From Streptomyces olivochromogenes (lineage in GTDB: Bacteria; Actinomycetota; Actinomycetes; Streptomycetales; Streptomycetaceae), in assembly GCF_021538895.1 (NCBI RefSeq), contig NZ_JADDRL010000026.1, positions 33,906 to 97,905 of the forward strand: 64,000 nucleotides of DNA, in the 5' to 3' direction. The translations under genes were made by a program, and so were the position numbers. Shown piece after piece: positions 8,672 through 17,293 of this stretch (position 1 is its first letter; each line of letters opens with the position of its first letter). A model generated the notes under the pieces. The model saw only the letters and a list, made by a program, of their open reading frames with translations, was not told where the DNA came from and ran no database searches.

Positions 8672-10468
8672 TTGCGCGAGTTCAGCCTTCCGGCTTTGTA
8701 CGAGGTCCCTGCGGACGGCAATCTGACCGACATCGTCCGCAGAAACGCCGCGCAGCATCCCGACGTCGCCGTCATCGCCCGCAAGGTGGGCGGTGCCTGG
8801 CAGGACGTGTCGGCGACCGTCTTCCTCGCCGAGGTGCGAGCCGCCGCCAAGGGCCTCATCGCCTCCGGCGTGCGGCCCGGCGACCGGGTCGCGCTGATGT
8901 CCCGCACCCGCTACGAGTGGACGCTGCTGGACTTCGCGATCTGGAGCGCGGGCGCGGTCACCGTGCCGGTGTACGAGACCAGCTCCCCGGAGCAGGTGCA
9001 GTGGATCCTCGGCGACTCGGGCGCGACCGCCGCGCTCGTGGAGCTGGACACCCACGCCGCCGCCGTCGAGTCGGTGCGCGACCGGCTGCCCGCGCTCAAG
9101 AACGTCTGGCAGATCGAGGCCGGAGGGCTGGCGGAGCTCGGACGGCTCGGTCAGGACGTCGCGGACGCGACGGTCGAGGAGCGCAGCTCGCTGGCGAAGG
9201 CCGACGACCCGGCGACCATCGTGTACACGAGCGGCACCACCGGCCGCCCCAAGGGCTGTGTGCTCACCCACCGCGCCTTCTTCGCCGAGTGCGGCAACAT
9301 CGTCGAGCGGCTGCGCCCGCTGTTCCGCACCGGCGAGTGCTCGGTCCTGCTGTTCCTGCCGCTGGCGCACGTCTTCGGCCGCCTGGTGCAGGTCGCGCCG
9401 ATGATGGCGCCGATCAAGCTGGGCTGCGTCCCGGACATCAAGAACCTCACCGACGAGCTGGCCGCGTTCCGGCCGACGCTGATCCTGGGCGTCCCGCGCG
9501 TCTTCGAGAAGGTCTACAACTCGGCCCGCGCCAAGGCCCAGGCGGACGGCAAGGGCAAGATCTTCGACAAGGCCGCCGACACGGCGATCGCCTACAGCAA
9601 GGCGCTGGACACCCCGTCGGGTCCGTCCCTCGGCCTGCGGATCAAGCACAAGACGTTCGACAAGCTCGTCTACAGCAAGCTGCGCGCGGTGCTCGGCGGC
9701 CGGGGCGAGTACGCCATCTCGGGCGGCGCCCCGCTGGGCGAGCGCCTGGGCCACTTCTTCCGGGGCATCGGCTTCACGGTCCTGGAGGGCTACGGTCTGA
9801 CCGAGTCCTGCGCGGCGACCGCGTTCAACCCCTGGGACCGGCAGAAGATCGGCACGGTCGGCCAGCCGCTGCCGGGCTCGGTGGTGCGGATCGCGGACGA
9901 CGGCGAGGTGCTGCTGCACGGCGAGCACCTGTTCAAGGAGTACTGGAACAACCCGGGCGCGAGTGCTGAGGCGCTCGCCGACGGCTGGTTCCACACCGGT
10001 GACATCGGCACCCTCGACGAGGACGGCTACCTCAGGATCACCGGCCGCAAGAAGGAGATCATCGTCACCGCGGGCGGCAAGAACGTCGCCCCGGCCGTGA
10101 TCGAGGACCGTATCCGGGCGCACGCGCTGGTCGCAGAGTGCATGGTGGTGGGCGACGGGCGGCCGTTCGTGGGCGCACTGGTCACCGTCGACGAGGAGTT
10201 CCTGGACCGCTGGGCCGCCGAGCACGGCAAGCCCACGGGCTCCACCGCGGCGTCGCTGCGTGACGACCCGGATCTGATCGCTGCGATCCAGACGGCGGTC
10301 GACGACGGCAACGCCGCGGTGTCGAAGGCGGAATCGGTGCGGAAGTTCCGCATTCTGTCCTCCCAGTTCACGGAGGAGTCGGGCCACCTCACGCCGTCCC
10401 TGAAGCTCAAGCGTGTCGTGGTGGCGAAGGACTACGCGGCCGAGATCGAGGCGCTCTACCAGAAGTAG
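8672..10468 (+). CDS. Long-chain fatty acid-CoA ligase (AMP-forming)
   Basis: Activates fatty acids to acyl-CoA through an acyl-adenylate. It has 598 residues with the ANL superfamily motifs in order: YTSGTTGRPKG (P-loop, about 185-195), GYGLTES (about 373), GWFHTGDIG with the AMP-ribose Asp, and ITGRKKEIIVTAGGKNV (hinge and A8). The terminal catalytic lysine region is in LTPSLKLKR. The TTG start at 8672 is supported by GAGGAG nine bases upstream and by conservation starting directly at REFSLPALYEV. It is convergent with the cholesterol oxidase gene, with only 19 bases between. FadD-type; chain-length preference is unknown. Confidence 0.95.
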   Translation: MREFSLPALYEVPADGNLTDIVRRNAAQHPDVAVIARKVGGAWQDVSATVFLAEVRAAAKGLIASGVRPGDRVALMSRTRYEWTLLDFAIWSAGAVTVPVYETSSPEQVQWILGDSGATAALVELDTHAAAVESVRDRLPALKNVWQIEAGGLAELGRLGQDVADATVEERSSLAKADDPATIVYTSGTTGRPKGCVLTHRAFFAECGNIVERLRPLFRTGECSVLLFLPLAHVFGRLVQVAPMMAPIKLGCVPDIKNLTDELAAFRPTLILGVPRVFEKVYNSARAKAQADGKGKIFDKAADTAIAYSKALDTPSGPSLGLRIKHKTFDKLVYSKLRAVLGGRGEYAISGGAPLGERLGHFFRGIGFTVLEGYGLTESCAATAFNPWDRQKIGTVGQPLPGSVVRIADDGEVLLHGEHLFKEYWNNPGASAEALADGWFHTGDIGTLDEDGYLRITGRKKEIIVTAGGKNVAPAVIEDRIRAHALVAECMVVGDGRPFVGALVTVDEEFLDRWAAEHGKPTGSTAASLRDDPDLIAAIQTAVDDGNAAVSKAESVRKFRILSSQFTEESGHLTPSLKLKRVVVAKDYAAEIEALYQK

Positions 10469-10487
10469 GGCGGCCCCTGACGGCGCG

Positions 10488-12125
10488 TCATGGCGCGGTG
10501 TCCTCGACGAGGACCCGCGCCATCGTGCGCTCGGCGAGAGCGGTGATGGTGACGAACGGGTTCACCCCGATCGAGCCGGGCACCAGCGAGCCGTCGGTGA
10601 CGTACAGCTTCGAACAGCCCTTCACTCTTCCGTAGTCGTCGGTCGCCCTGCCCAGCACGCAGCCGCCCAGAGGGTGGTACGTGAAGTCGTCGGCGAAGAC
10701 CTTGCTCGTCGAGCCGAACAGGTCGTACCGGTAGATCGTGGCGTTGGCGTAGTTGATCCGGTCGAACAGCTTCTTGGCCATGCCGACCGAGACCGCGCTC
10801 TGCGCCGCCGTCCAGCCGAGCTTCACCGAGCCCGAGGCCGCGTCGTAGGTGAACGACGCCCGTTCCGGGTTCTTGGTGATCGCCAGGTAGAGGCTGACCC
10901 AGTGCTCGAAGCCCATGGGCAGCGGGGCGATCTCCGCGAAGACCGGATTGGCGGTGTTGGCCCAGTCGTCGATGCCGAGCACCGGCATGGTCGCCTGGTT
11001 GGCGCCGACCGTGTCCCAGACGTGGTTGGCGCGCCCCAGCATGGTGTTGCCGTTGGTGCCCCAGCCGGCGCCCACGGAGGCGTTCAGGTCGGGCAGGGTG
11101 CCGGTGTCCCGGGCGCGGACGAGGAGTTCGGTGGTGCCCAGGCTGCCGCCGCCGAGGAACAGGTACGTGCAGCCGTACTGCTTGGTCTCGACGACCTTGC
11201 CGGCGTTGTCGATCCGGTCGGCGGTCAGGACGTACGTCCCGTCGCTCGCCCGGCTGACGGTGCGCACCTTCTCCAGCGTGTGGATGGTGACGTTGCCGGT
11301 GCCGAGCGCGGCGGCGAGGTACGTCTTGTCGAGGCTGCGCTTGCCGTAGTTGTTGCCGTAGATGACCTCCCCGCCGAGCGCCGACCTGGTGGCGGTGCCG
11401 GCCGCCTCGCGCTGCATGTAGCCGAAGTCGTAGACGTTCGGCACGAAGGTGGTCTTCAGGCCCGCGTTGCCGGCGGCCTTGCGTGAGGTGCGGGCGAACT
11501 TGTACCACTCGGTCGACTCGAACCAGGACGGGTCGACGGTGTTCACGCCGAGCATGGAGCGGGCGCGCGGGAAGTACGTGCCGTACATCTCCGCGGCGTC
11601 CACGGTCGGGAACTGCTCGGTGAAGTACGACTGGAGCGGGGTGACCGCCATCCCGCCGTTGACCAGGGAGCCGCCGCCGACGCCCCGCCCGACGTACACG
11701 GACATGTCGGCGTAGTGCACGCGGTCGAGCACGCCGGGGTAGGCGCCGATGTCCTTGTTGACGAGGTCCAGCCACAGGAAGGTGGCCAGCGGTGCCTCGG
11801 TGCGCGTCCGGAACCACATGGAGCGCTGGTCCGGGGCGCTGGTGGAGCAGAAGATCTTGCCGTCGGAGCCGACGGTGTTCCAGAGCCGGCCCATCTCCAG
11901 GACGAGGGTGCGGATGCCGGCCTGGCCGAGGCGGAGGGCGGCGACCGCGCCGCCGTAGCCCGAACCCACCACGATGGCGGGGGCGTTGTCGGTGGCGGCC
12001 GGTTCGGCGGCCCGCGCGGACTGGAGGCCGATGCGGGTGAGACCGGCCGCGGCGGCGGTCTGCAGGGCGACCATGCCGAGGATTTGACGTCTAGTCAGCT
12101 GACGCTGCATCAGTTTTGCTGTCAT
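10488..12125 (-). CDS. choA: Secreted cholesterol oxidase (class I, GMC family)
   Basis: FAD-dependent oxidation and isomerisation of cholesterol to cholest-4-en-3-one. The 545 residues align well, from memory, with Streptomyces sp. ChoA over the full length. There is a twin-arginine signal (TRRQILGMVALQ), then the FAD motif VVGSGYGGAVAALRLG, VYVGRGVGGGSLVNGG, FAEIAPLP (active-site Glu), TYHPLGGCVLG (active-site His) and GVNPFVTITALAER (Asn gating the active site). All key residues are kept. Tat export fits a cofactor-loaded secreted enzyme. The good ribosome site GGAAGGAG lies 11 bases before an out-of-frame ATG that opens a four-codon leader; the leader's TGA overlaps the choA ATG. Confidence 0.93.
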   Translation of the reverse strand: MTAKLMQRQLTRRQILGMVALQTAAAAGLTRIGLQSARAAEPAATDNAPAIVVGSGYGGAVAALRLGQAGIRTLVLEMGRLWNTVGSDGKIFCSTSAPDQRSMWFRTRTEAPLATFLWLDLVNKDIGAYPGVLDRVHYADMSVYVGRGVGGGSLVNGGMAVTPLQSYFTEQFPTVDAAEMYGTYFPRARSMLGVNTVDPSWFESTEWYKFARTSRKAAGNAGLKTTFVPNVYDFGYMQREAAGTATRSALGGEVIYGNNYGKRSLDKTYLAAALGTGNVTIHTLEKVRTVSRASDGTYVLTADRIDNAGKVVETKQYGCTYLFLGGGSLGTTELLVRARDTGTLPDLNASVGAGWGTNGNTMLGRANHVWDTVGANQATMPVLGIDDWANTANPVFAEIAPLPMGFEHWVSLYLAITKNPERASFTYDAASGSVKLGWTAAQSAVSVGMAKKLFDRINYANATIYRYDLFGSTSKVFADDFTYHPLGGCVLGRATDDYGRVKGCSKLYVTDGSLVPGSIGVNPFVTITALAERTMARVLVEDTAP

Positions 12126-12180
12126 GTGCGCAGCATGGGCGGATTTTCTCCTTCCGCCTAGAGCCGCGCGACAGCAATGT

Positions 12181-13323
12181 CTACAGCAGCGCCTTCAACT
12201 TCTCCGCCAGCAGGTCCCAGCGCCACCTCTCCTCGACCCACTGCCGTCCCCGCTCGCCCATCCGGCGGCGCAGCTCGGCGTCCCCGAGGAGGGTGACGAT
12301 GCGGTCGGCGGCGTCCTTGGGCGAGCCGCCGCGGACGACCCATCCGGTCTCGCCGTCGAGCACCGCGTCGGGTGCCCCGCCGGAGTCGCCGGCGACGACG
12401 GGCAGCCCGGTGGCGGAGGCCTCCAGGTAGACGATCCCCAGCCCCTCGACGTCGAGGCCGCCGCGCCGGGTCCGGCAGGGCATGGCGAAGACGTCCCCGG
12501 CGCCGTAGTGGGCGGGCAGCTCCGACCAGGGAACGGCGCCGGTGAAGCGCACGGAGGCGGCGACCCCGGTCTCCCGCGCCAGCCGGCGCAGGTCCTTCTC
12601 GTAGGGCCCGCCGCCGACGATCAGCAGCACCGCGTCCGGCTCCTTGGCCAGGATGAGCGGCATGGCCCGGATCAGCGTGTCCTGGCCCTTGCGCGGCACG
12701 AGCCGGGAGACGCACACGACGACCGGCCGCTCGGTCAGCCCGAGCCGCTCGCGCACCTCGGCGCCGCCCGACTCCGGGTGGAAGGTCTTCTCGTCCACGC
12801 CGGGCGGCAGCTGCACCATGCGGGCGGCCGCCTGCGGGGTCAGCGCGGTGGCGATCCGCGAGCGCGTGTACTCGCCGAGATAGGTGATCGTGTCCGTGGA
12901 CTCCCCGATCCGGCGCAGCAGCTGCCGCGCGGCGGGCAGCTGGGCCCACCCGGCCTCGTGCCCGTGGGTGGTGGCCACCAGCCGCTCGGCGCCGGCCCTG
13001 CGCAGGGCCGGCGCCATCAGCCCGAGCGGCGCGGCCGCCCCGAACCACACCGACGTGCAGCCGTGCTCGCGCAGCAGCCCGACCGCCCGCCGGGTCTTCT
13101 CGGGCGCGGGCAGCAGCATCGTCGTACGGTCCCGTACGACCGTGAAGGGCTGCTCGGCGTCGAACGCGGCCGTGGCCTCGACGCCCTCCCGGCTCCGCTT
13201 CCAGGTGGAGGCGTAGACGACCAGCCGGTCCGGGTCCAGCCGCAGCGCCATGTTGTGCAGGAACGCCTGGATGCCGCCCGGCCGGGGCGGGAAGTCGTTG
13301 GTCACGATCAGGGTCTTGTGCAT
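12181..13323 (-). CDS. pimB': Phosphatidylinositol monomannoside mannosyltransferase (PimB'-like GT4)
   Basis: GT-B glycosyltransferase that adds the second mannose to phosphatidylinositol mannosides, using GDP-mannose at the inner face of the membrane. The 380 residues closely resemble mycobacterial PimB' (Rv2188c) as I recall it: TNDFPPRPGGIQ at the N-terminus, WFGAAAPLGLMAP, THGHEAGW, CVSRLVPRKGQDTLI and MPCRTR-GLDVEGLGIVYLEASA with the EX7E motif. The frame opens upstream, but homology begins at MHKTLIVTNDF, so ATG 13323 is chosen. It is divergent from a GT87 gene, which fits a shared lipid-mannosylation role. Confidence 0.9.
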   Translation of the reverse strand: MHKTLIVTNDFPPRPGGIQAFLHNMALRLDPDRLVVYASTWKRSREGVEATAAFDAEQPFTVVRDRTTMLLPAPEKTRRAVGLLREHGCTSVWFGAAAPLGLMAPALRRAGAERLVATTHGHEAGWAQLPAARQLLRRIGESTDTITYLGEYTRSRIATALTPQAAARMVQLPPGVDEKTFHPESGGAEVRERLGLTERPVVVCVSRLVPRKGQDTLIRAMPLILAKEPDAVLLIVGGGPYEKDLRRLARETGVAASVRFTGAVPWSELPAHYGAGDVFAMPCRTRRGGLDVEGLGIVYLEASATGLPVVAGDSGGAPDAVLDGETGWVVRGGSPKDAADRIVTLLGDAELRRRMGERGRQWVEERWRWDLLAEKLKALL

Positions 13324-13452
13324 CGCCGCCGACCCTACCCAACCCGGGTGACCGACCGCTCGGGGGAGCCGTCGGCCGCGCCTCACGGGCCTCGCACAGG
13401 TGCGCGGGGGATCATGTGGCCGCACCCAGGCGGACCGACGACAGGGGCTCAG

Positions 13453-14688
13453 GTGGCGAGAACGGGCGCGGCACGGTCCCTGGTCCTGCCGCTAGTGGTC
13501 TGGGGAGCCGCCCGGACGGTCCTGCTGCTCTACGTCCTGCGGGTGTTCGTCTTCCCGGGCGTGGACGTCACGACCGACGTCTGGGTGATCTACCAGGGCT
13601 GGTACGAGACACTGTGCCAGGGCACCTTCCCGCTGGACGACGTCACCTGGCAGTACCCGCCGGCCGCCGCGCTCGCGATCCTCTCCCCCGCCCTGCTGCC
13701 CTTCCTCGACTACGCCATCGCCTTCTTCGTGCTGGCCCTCCTCGCCGACCTGGCCGTGCTGTGCGCGCTGCTGTCCGCGGGCCGGCGCCCCGGCCGCAGC
13801 CCGCACGGCGCCTGGGTGTGGATCGTGGGCGTCCCGCTGCTCGGCCCGACGGTGTACGCCCGCTACGACGTGCTGGTGACCGCGGTGGCGGTGGCCGCGC
13901 TGCTCGCGGGGGCCCGGCACCCGCGGGTGATGGGGGCGCTGGCGGGGTTCGGGGCGATGGTGAAGGTGTGGCCGGCGCTGCTGCTCGTGGGGGCCGTGCG
14001 GCGGGGGGCGTGGTCCGCGGCGGCGGTGACCGCGGGCGCGCTGGCCGCGCTGTTCGCCACCGCCATGCCCGGGGCCTTCGCCTTCCTCGCCTTCCAACGC
14101 GACCGGGGCACCGAGGTGGAGTCGGTGGGCGCGCTGGTCTTCCACGTGGCCCGGCACTTCGGCTGGAGCGGCGAGATGCTGCTCAACTACGGCTCGGTGG
14201 AGTTCCTCGGCCCGTACGTGAGCGCGGTGAGCACGGCCGCCCTCGCCCTCACCGGCGCGACCCTCGGCTGGCTGCTGCTGTGGCGGCTGCGGGCGACCCG
14301 CTTCGGGCCGCACACGCTCGCGGACGCGGCCTTCACGGCGGTGCTGCTGTTCACGGTCACCAGCCGGGTGATCAGCCCGCAGTACCTGGTGTGGCTGATC
14401 GGTCTGGCCGGTGTCTGCCTGTGCCACCGGGAGAGCCGGATGCGCCCGCCCGCCCTCCTGCTGCTCGCCGCGGCCCTCGTCACAGTCCTGGAGTTCCCGG
14501 CGGGCTTCGCGCACGTCGTGTCCAGCGACGCGTACGGCGTCGGACTCCTCGCCCTGCGCAACGGCCTGCTGGCCGTCGCCGGCGTCCTGGCGGCCCGGCG
14601 GCTGTGGCGCTCCACCGGCTCCGGGGCTCCGGTGGTCCCCGTGCCACCTCAGGCCGCCCGTACGAAGGAGAGCCCGGTCTCCTCCTGA
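13453..14688 (+). CDS. Polytopic GT87-type (DUF2029) mannosyltransferase-like protein
   Basis: 411 residues with about ten membrane helices. The layout is that of GT-C mannosyltransferases using polyprenyl-phosphate mannose (PimE and related proteins): an early extracytoplasmic loop with an acidic cluster (FPGVDVTTDVWVIYQGWYE), then WQYPPAAA, YARYDVLVT and a late SRVISPQYLVWLIGL. GTG 13453 is preferred since the hydrophobic N-terminus starts just after it; the ribosome site is weak (GGGGCTCAG). It is divergent from pimB', so a role in PIM or other lipoglycan extension is plausible. Acceptor specificity is unproven. Confidence 0.8.
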   Translation: MARTGAARSLVLPLVVWGAARTVLLLYVLRVFVFPGVDVTTDVWVIYQGWYETLCQGTFPLDDVTWQYPPAAALAILSPALLPFLDYAIAFFVLALLADLAVLCALLSAGRRPGRSPHGAWVWIVGVPLLGPTVYARYDVLVTAVAVAALLAGARHPRVMGALAGFGAMVKVWPALLLVGAVRRGAWSAAAVTAGALAALFATAMPGAFAFLAFQRDRGTEVESVGALVFHVARHFGWSGEMLLNYGSVEFLGPYVSAVSTAALALTGATLGWLLLWRLRATRFGPHTLADAAFTAVLLFTVTSRVISPQYLVWLIGLAGVCLCHRESRMRPPALLLLAAALVTVLEFPAGFAHVVSSDAYGVGLLALRNGLLAVAGVLAARRLWRSTGSGAPVVPVPPQAARTKESPVSS

Positions 14689-14869
14689 CGCCGGGCCCGC
14701 CGCCGCAGCACCGCGACGGCCGCGCACTGCACCGCCGCCGCGAGCGCCGGCGCGAGGCGCCGCGGGCAGGCTCGACCAGTGCACGGAGGACGGCGCGAGT
14801 GCCGCCCCGCGCCGCGTGCTCTCACTGACCGCCGTCGGCCGCGAGGACCTCCTGAAACCCGCGGCCCGC
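14689..14869. pseudogene. Gene debris: transporter tail (-) and PadR-like fragment (+)
   Basis: No intact gene. On the minus strand a frame ending at 14649 gives a tail (ALAAAVQCAAVAVLRRRARR, then QEETGLSFVRAA) resembling the last helix and C-terminus of a multidrug transporter. It overlaps the end of the GT87 gene. On the plus strand 14771-14862 gives TEDGASAAPRRVLSLTAVGR, like the wing region of PadR regulators. Both are short and lack starts. Remnants of a deleted regulator-transporter pair are the simplest reading; chance resemblance remains possible. Confidence 0.4.
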
Positions 14870-16060
14870 TCAGTCCAGCTGGGCCCTCAGGTAGTCGCGC
14901 CACCGCTCGGTGAACTCCTCCGGCGTCGTCCCGAGCACCTTGCGCAGCGCCTCCTCGACCGCGCCCGCCCGTTTCCCGTGCTTGCCGACGGCGCGGTAGA
15001 ACTCGCCGAGCCGGACCTCGCCCCAGTGGTCGGCGATCATCCGGCAGGCCAGCCAGCCGCTCTCGTAGGCCTGGGCGAGCCTGGTGGCCTCGCCGCTGAA
15101 GCCGAAGTCCCGGTCCGGCGGCAGCTGCCGGGGCAGCTTGCCCTCCTGGACGGCGCGCGCCAGCTCGGGCGCGGCCTGGACCGCCGTACGGCCCGTGCCG
15201 AGGTAGCCGATCCAGTCGGCGTAGCCCTCGGAGAGCCACAGCGGGGTGGCCGCGGTCGTGTCCGCGCGGGTGGCCACATGGGTCGCCTCGTGGGTGAGCA
15301 CGACCTGCCGGCCGGTAGCGCCTAGGAGGGCGTACGCCTCCGGGTTGACGACGATCCGGTCCGCGGGCGCCCTGCCCGATCCGCCCGCCTCGCCCGTGGT
15401 GACCGCGGCGATCCCGCGGTAGGAGGAGGCGGGCGAGCCGAGCAGGCCCGCCATGTCCTCCAGGGAGTCCGGTACGAGCACGACGACCCGCCGCGCCCAG
15501 TCCGTGCCCCACGCCTGCGACACGGCCGGCACCGCGCGGTCGGCCAGCGCCGCGTACCCGCGCAGCGTGTGGCCGGTCTGTCCGACCCCGAGGATCAGGC
15601 TGTGCTCGCCCTTGACGGCCGCCACCTCGCCCTGGTCCCACAACAGCTCGTCGGCCTTCTTCGCGGGCCGGTCCGAGGCGACGTACCAGTGCCCGTCGGC
15701 GGTGCGGCTGAGGCCGAGCGTGCGGGCGGCGGTGACCGGGGCCCGGTCGTAGCCGCCGACGCGGTAGCTGAGCTCGGCGTCGGCGGTGGCGGCGGAGCCG
15801 TCGCGGTGCAGGCCGGTCAGCCGGTAGCTCCAGGACGCCAACGGGACGGAGCGGACGTTCTCGTACGGGGCGCGCGTGCCCGTGCGGCCGTACGCCGTCT
15901 CGTCGTGGCCGAGCAGGGCCACCGCCCGGCGGTCGAGCACCTGCTGCACCTCGGTGCGCGCCGTGTCGGCCGTGGGCCGCCCGCCGCAGCCGGCCAGGGG
16001 CACGAACAGCAGACAGAGCCCCGCCACCGCGGAACGCCACGCCCGTCTACGACCAGCCAC
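14870..16060 (-). CDS. Lipoprotein with gluzincin-type metalloprotease motif
   Basis: 396 residues. The N-terminus is a lipoprotein signal (basic start, hydrophobic core, lipobox LAGC near residue 25), so the protein is anchored on the outer face of the membrane. The middle is unassigned. Around residue 258 HEATH matches the zinc motif HExxH, and LWLSEGYADW about 20 residues later matches the downstream glutamate of gluzincins (M1/M61-like SEGxAxW). Length and motif spacing fit a peptidase-MA-like domain. Substrate is unknown; activity is inferred from the motif only. Confidence 0.78.
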   Translation of the reverse strand: MAGRRRAWRSAVAGLCLLFVPLAGCGGRPTADTARTEVQQVLDRRAVALLGHDETAYGRTGTRAPYENVRSVPLASWSYRLTGLHRDGSAATADAELSYRVGGYDRAPVTAARTLGLSRTADGHWYVASDRPAKKADELLWDQGEVAAVKGEHSLILGVGQTGHTLRGYAALADRAVPAVSQAWGTDWARRVVVLVPDSLEDMAGLLGSPASSYRGIAAVTTGEAGGSGRAPADRIVVNPEAYALLGATGRQVVLTHEATHVATRADTTAATPLWLSEGYADWIGYLGTGRTAVQAAPELARAVQEGKLPRQLPPDRDFGFSGEATRLAQAYESGWLACRMIADHWGEVRLGEFYRAVGKHGKRAGAVEEALRKVLGTTPEEFTERWRDYLRAQLD

Positions 16061-16087
16061 TTCCCGATCGTACGGCCCGCCGCGGGG

Positions 16088-17098
16088 TCAGACCCGGGTG
16101 ACCGACGAGACGGGCATCATCCCGACCGGGTCGTAGCGGACCGCGGCGCCGGGATAGGGGGCGTGGATCACCTGGCCGTTGCCCACGTACATCGCCACAT
16201 GGCTGGCGTCGGAGCGGTAGACGACGAGGTCACCGGGCCGGGCCTGGGAGAGCGGGACCTGCCGGCCGGCGTACCGCTGCTCCTGCGAGGTGCGCGGCAG
16301 CTGGATCCCGGCATGCTCGTACGACCACTGCATCAGGCCCGAACAGTCGAAGCCGGAGGGGCCGTTGGCGCCCCAGACGTAGGGGCGGCCGAGCGCGGAG
16401 CGGGCGGCGGCGAGAGCCGACGCGGAGCGGGCGTCCGGGGCGACCACGCCCGAGACGTCGGGGAAGTGCAGGCGGCCGTCGCGCGAGGCCCGCTCGTAGG
16501 CGGCACGCTGCTCGTTCGGCAGGGAGTTGAGCAGCCTTCGGGCCTTGGCGAGCTTCTGCTCCACGGTCCGCTTGTGCGTGGCGACCGCCGTCCGGCTCTT
16601 CTCCAGCTCGGCGAGCTTCCCGGCGGCCTCGGAGCGCTCCTGGGCGAGTTGGCGCAGGGCCGACCGGAGCTCCTTGAGCTCGGCCGCCTGACGGGCGCCG
16701 ATCCGGTCGAGGGTGGACGCCTTGTCGAGGTAGTCGGCCGGGTCGTCGGAGAAGAGCAGGGCCACGGTGGGATCGATGCCGCCGGAGCGGTACTGGGCGC
16801 CGGCCAGCGAACCGAGCGCCTCCCGCATGGTGTTGATGCGCTCCTGCTGCCGGGCGATGTGGTCCTGCGCCAGGCCCACCTCCCGGCGCAGCACGCCCGC
16901 GCGTTCCCCGGCCCTGTCGTAGGCCTGGGTCGCCCGCTCGGCCTCCGTGTAGAGGCGGTCCACCTCGGCACGGGTGTCGGTGTGCGGAGCGGCGCTCGCC
17001 GGTACGGCGCCGAAGGCGGCGGCCGCCGCGGACAACATGCACAGGGCTACGGCTCCCCGGTCGAACCCGGACGGTACAAGGCGGCGATGGAACCCCAC
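16088..17098 (-). CDS. NlpC/P60 peptidoglycan endopeptidase (first of tandem pair)
   Basis: Secreted D,L-endopeptidase cutting peptide stems of peptidoglycan. The 336 residues hold a signal peptide (AVALCMLSAAAAAFGAVPASAA), a long coiled coil (about 40-190) and a C-terminal NlpC/P60 domain with FDCSGLMQW (catalytic Cys), DASHVAMYVGNG (His) and a further His in HAPYPG. The architecture is that of RipA-like hydrolases, where the coil regulates or docks the enzyme. GTG 17098 follows GGAAGGAG; earlier in-frame codons lack such a site. It shares layout and length with its upstream neighbour. Confidence 0.93.
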   Translation of the reverse strand: MGFHRRLVPSGFDRGAVALCMLSAAAAAFGAVPASAAPHTDTRAEVDRLYTEAERATQAYDRAGERAGVLRREVGLAQDHIARQQERINTMREALGSLAGAQYRSGGIDPTVALLFSDDPADYLDKASTLDRIGARQAAELKELRSALRQLAQERSEAAGKLAELEKSRTAVATHKRTVEQKLAKARRLLNSLPNEQRAAYERASRDGRLHFPDVSGVVAPDARSASALAAARSALGRPYVWGANGPSGFDCSGLMQWSYEHAGIQLPRTSQEQRYAGRQVPLSQARPGDLVVYRSDASHVAMYVGNGQVIHAPYPGAAVRYDPVGMMPVSSVTRV

Positions 17099-17205
17099 GG
17101 GAAGCCGCGCTCCTTCCGCTGGCGGACGTCTGACTGCTCGAAAGCTCGCCAGACAGTAGCCGCGCGGACACACACCGTCCAAAGGCCACAGGGGCCGCAC
17201 AACGC

Positions 17206-17241
17206 GACGCCCCGCCGATGACGCAGGTCACCGGCGGGGCG
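17206..17241 (-). terminator. Hairpin terminator between the two NlpC/P60 genes
   Basis: Perfect 11-bp inverted repeat, ACGCCCCGCCG at 17206-17216 and CGGCGGGGCGT at 17231-17241, with a 14-base loop and no U tract, as is usual in Streptomyces. It follows the 17294-18328 gene and suggests the two hydrolases are separate transcription units or partly attenuated. Confidence 0.7.
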
Positions 17242-17293
17242 TGGAGTCAGTTTGGGTTGTCGCGAATCGCCCGTTCGGGCGGCAGCCGCAGGG

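Noticed and set aside
10456..11817. Second minus-strand frame overlapping choA with a long product
   Set aside because: It is the +1 shadow of choA, rich in Arg/His/Pro and without conserved motifs.
12124..13452. In-frame upstream extension of the GT87 protein opposite pimB'
   Set aside because: It overlaps the whole pimB' gene in antisense and is Gly/Arg/His-rich; homology and hydrophobicity start at 13453.
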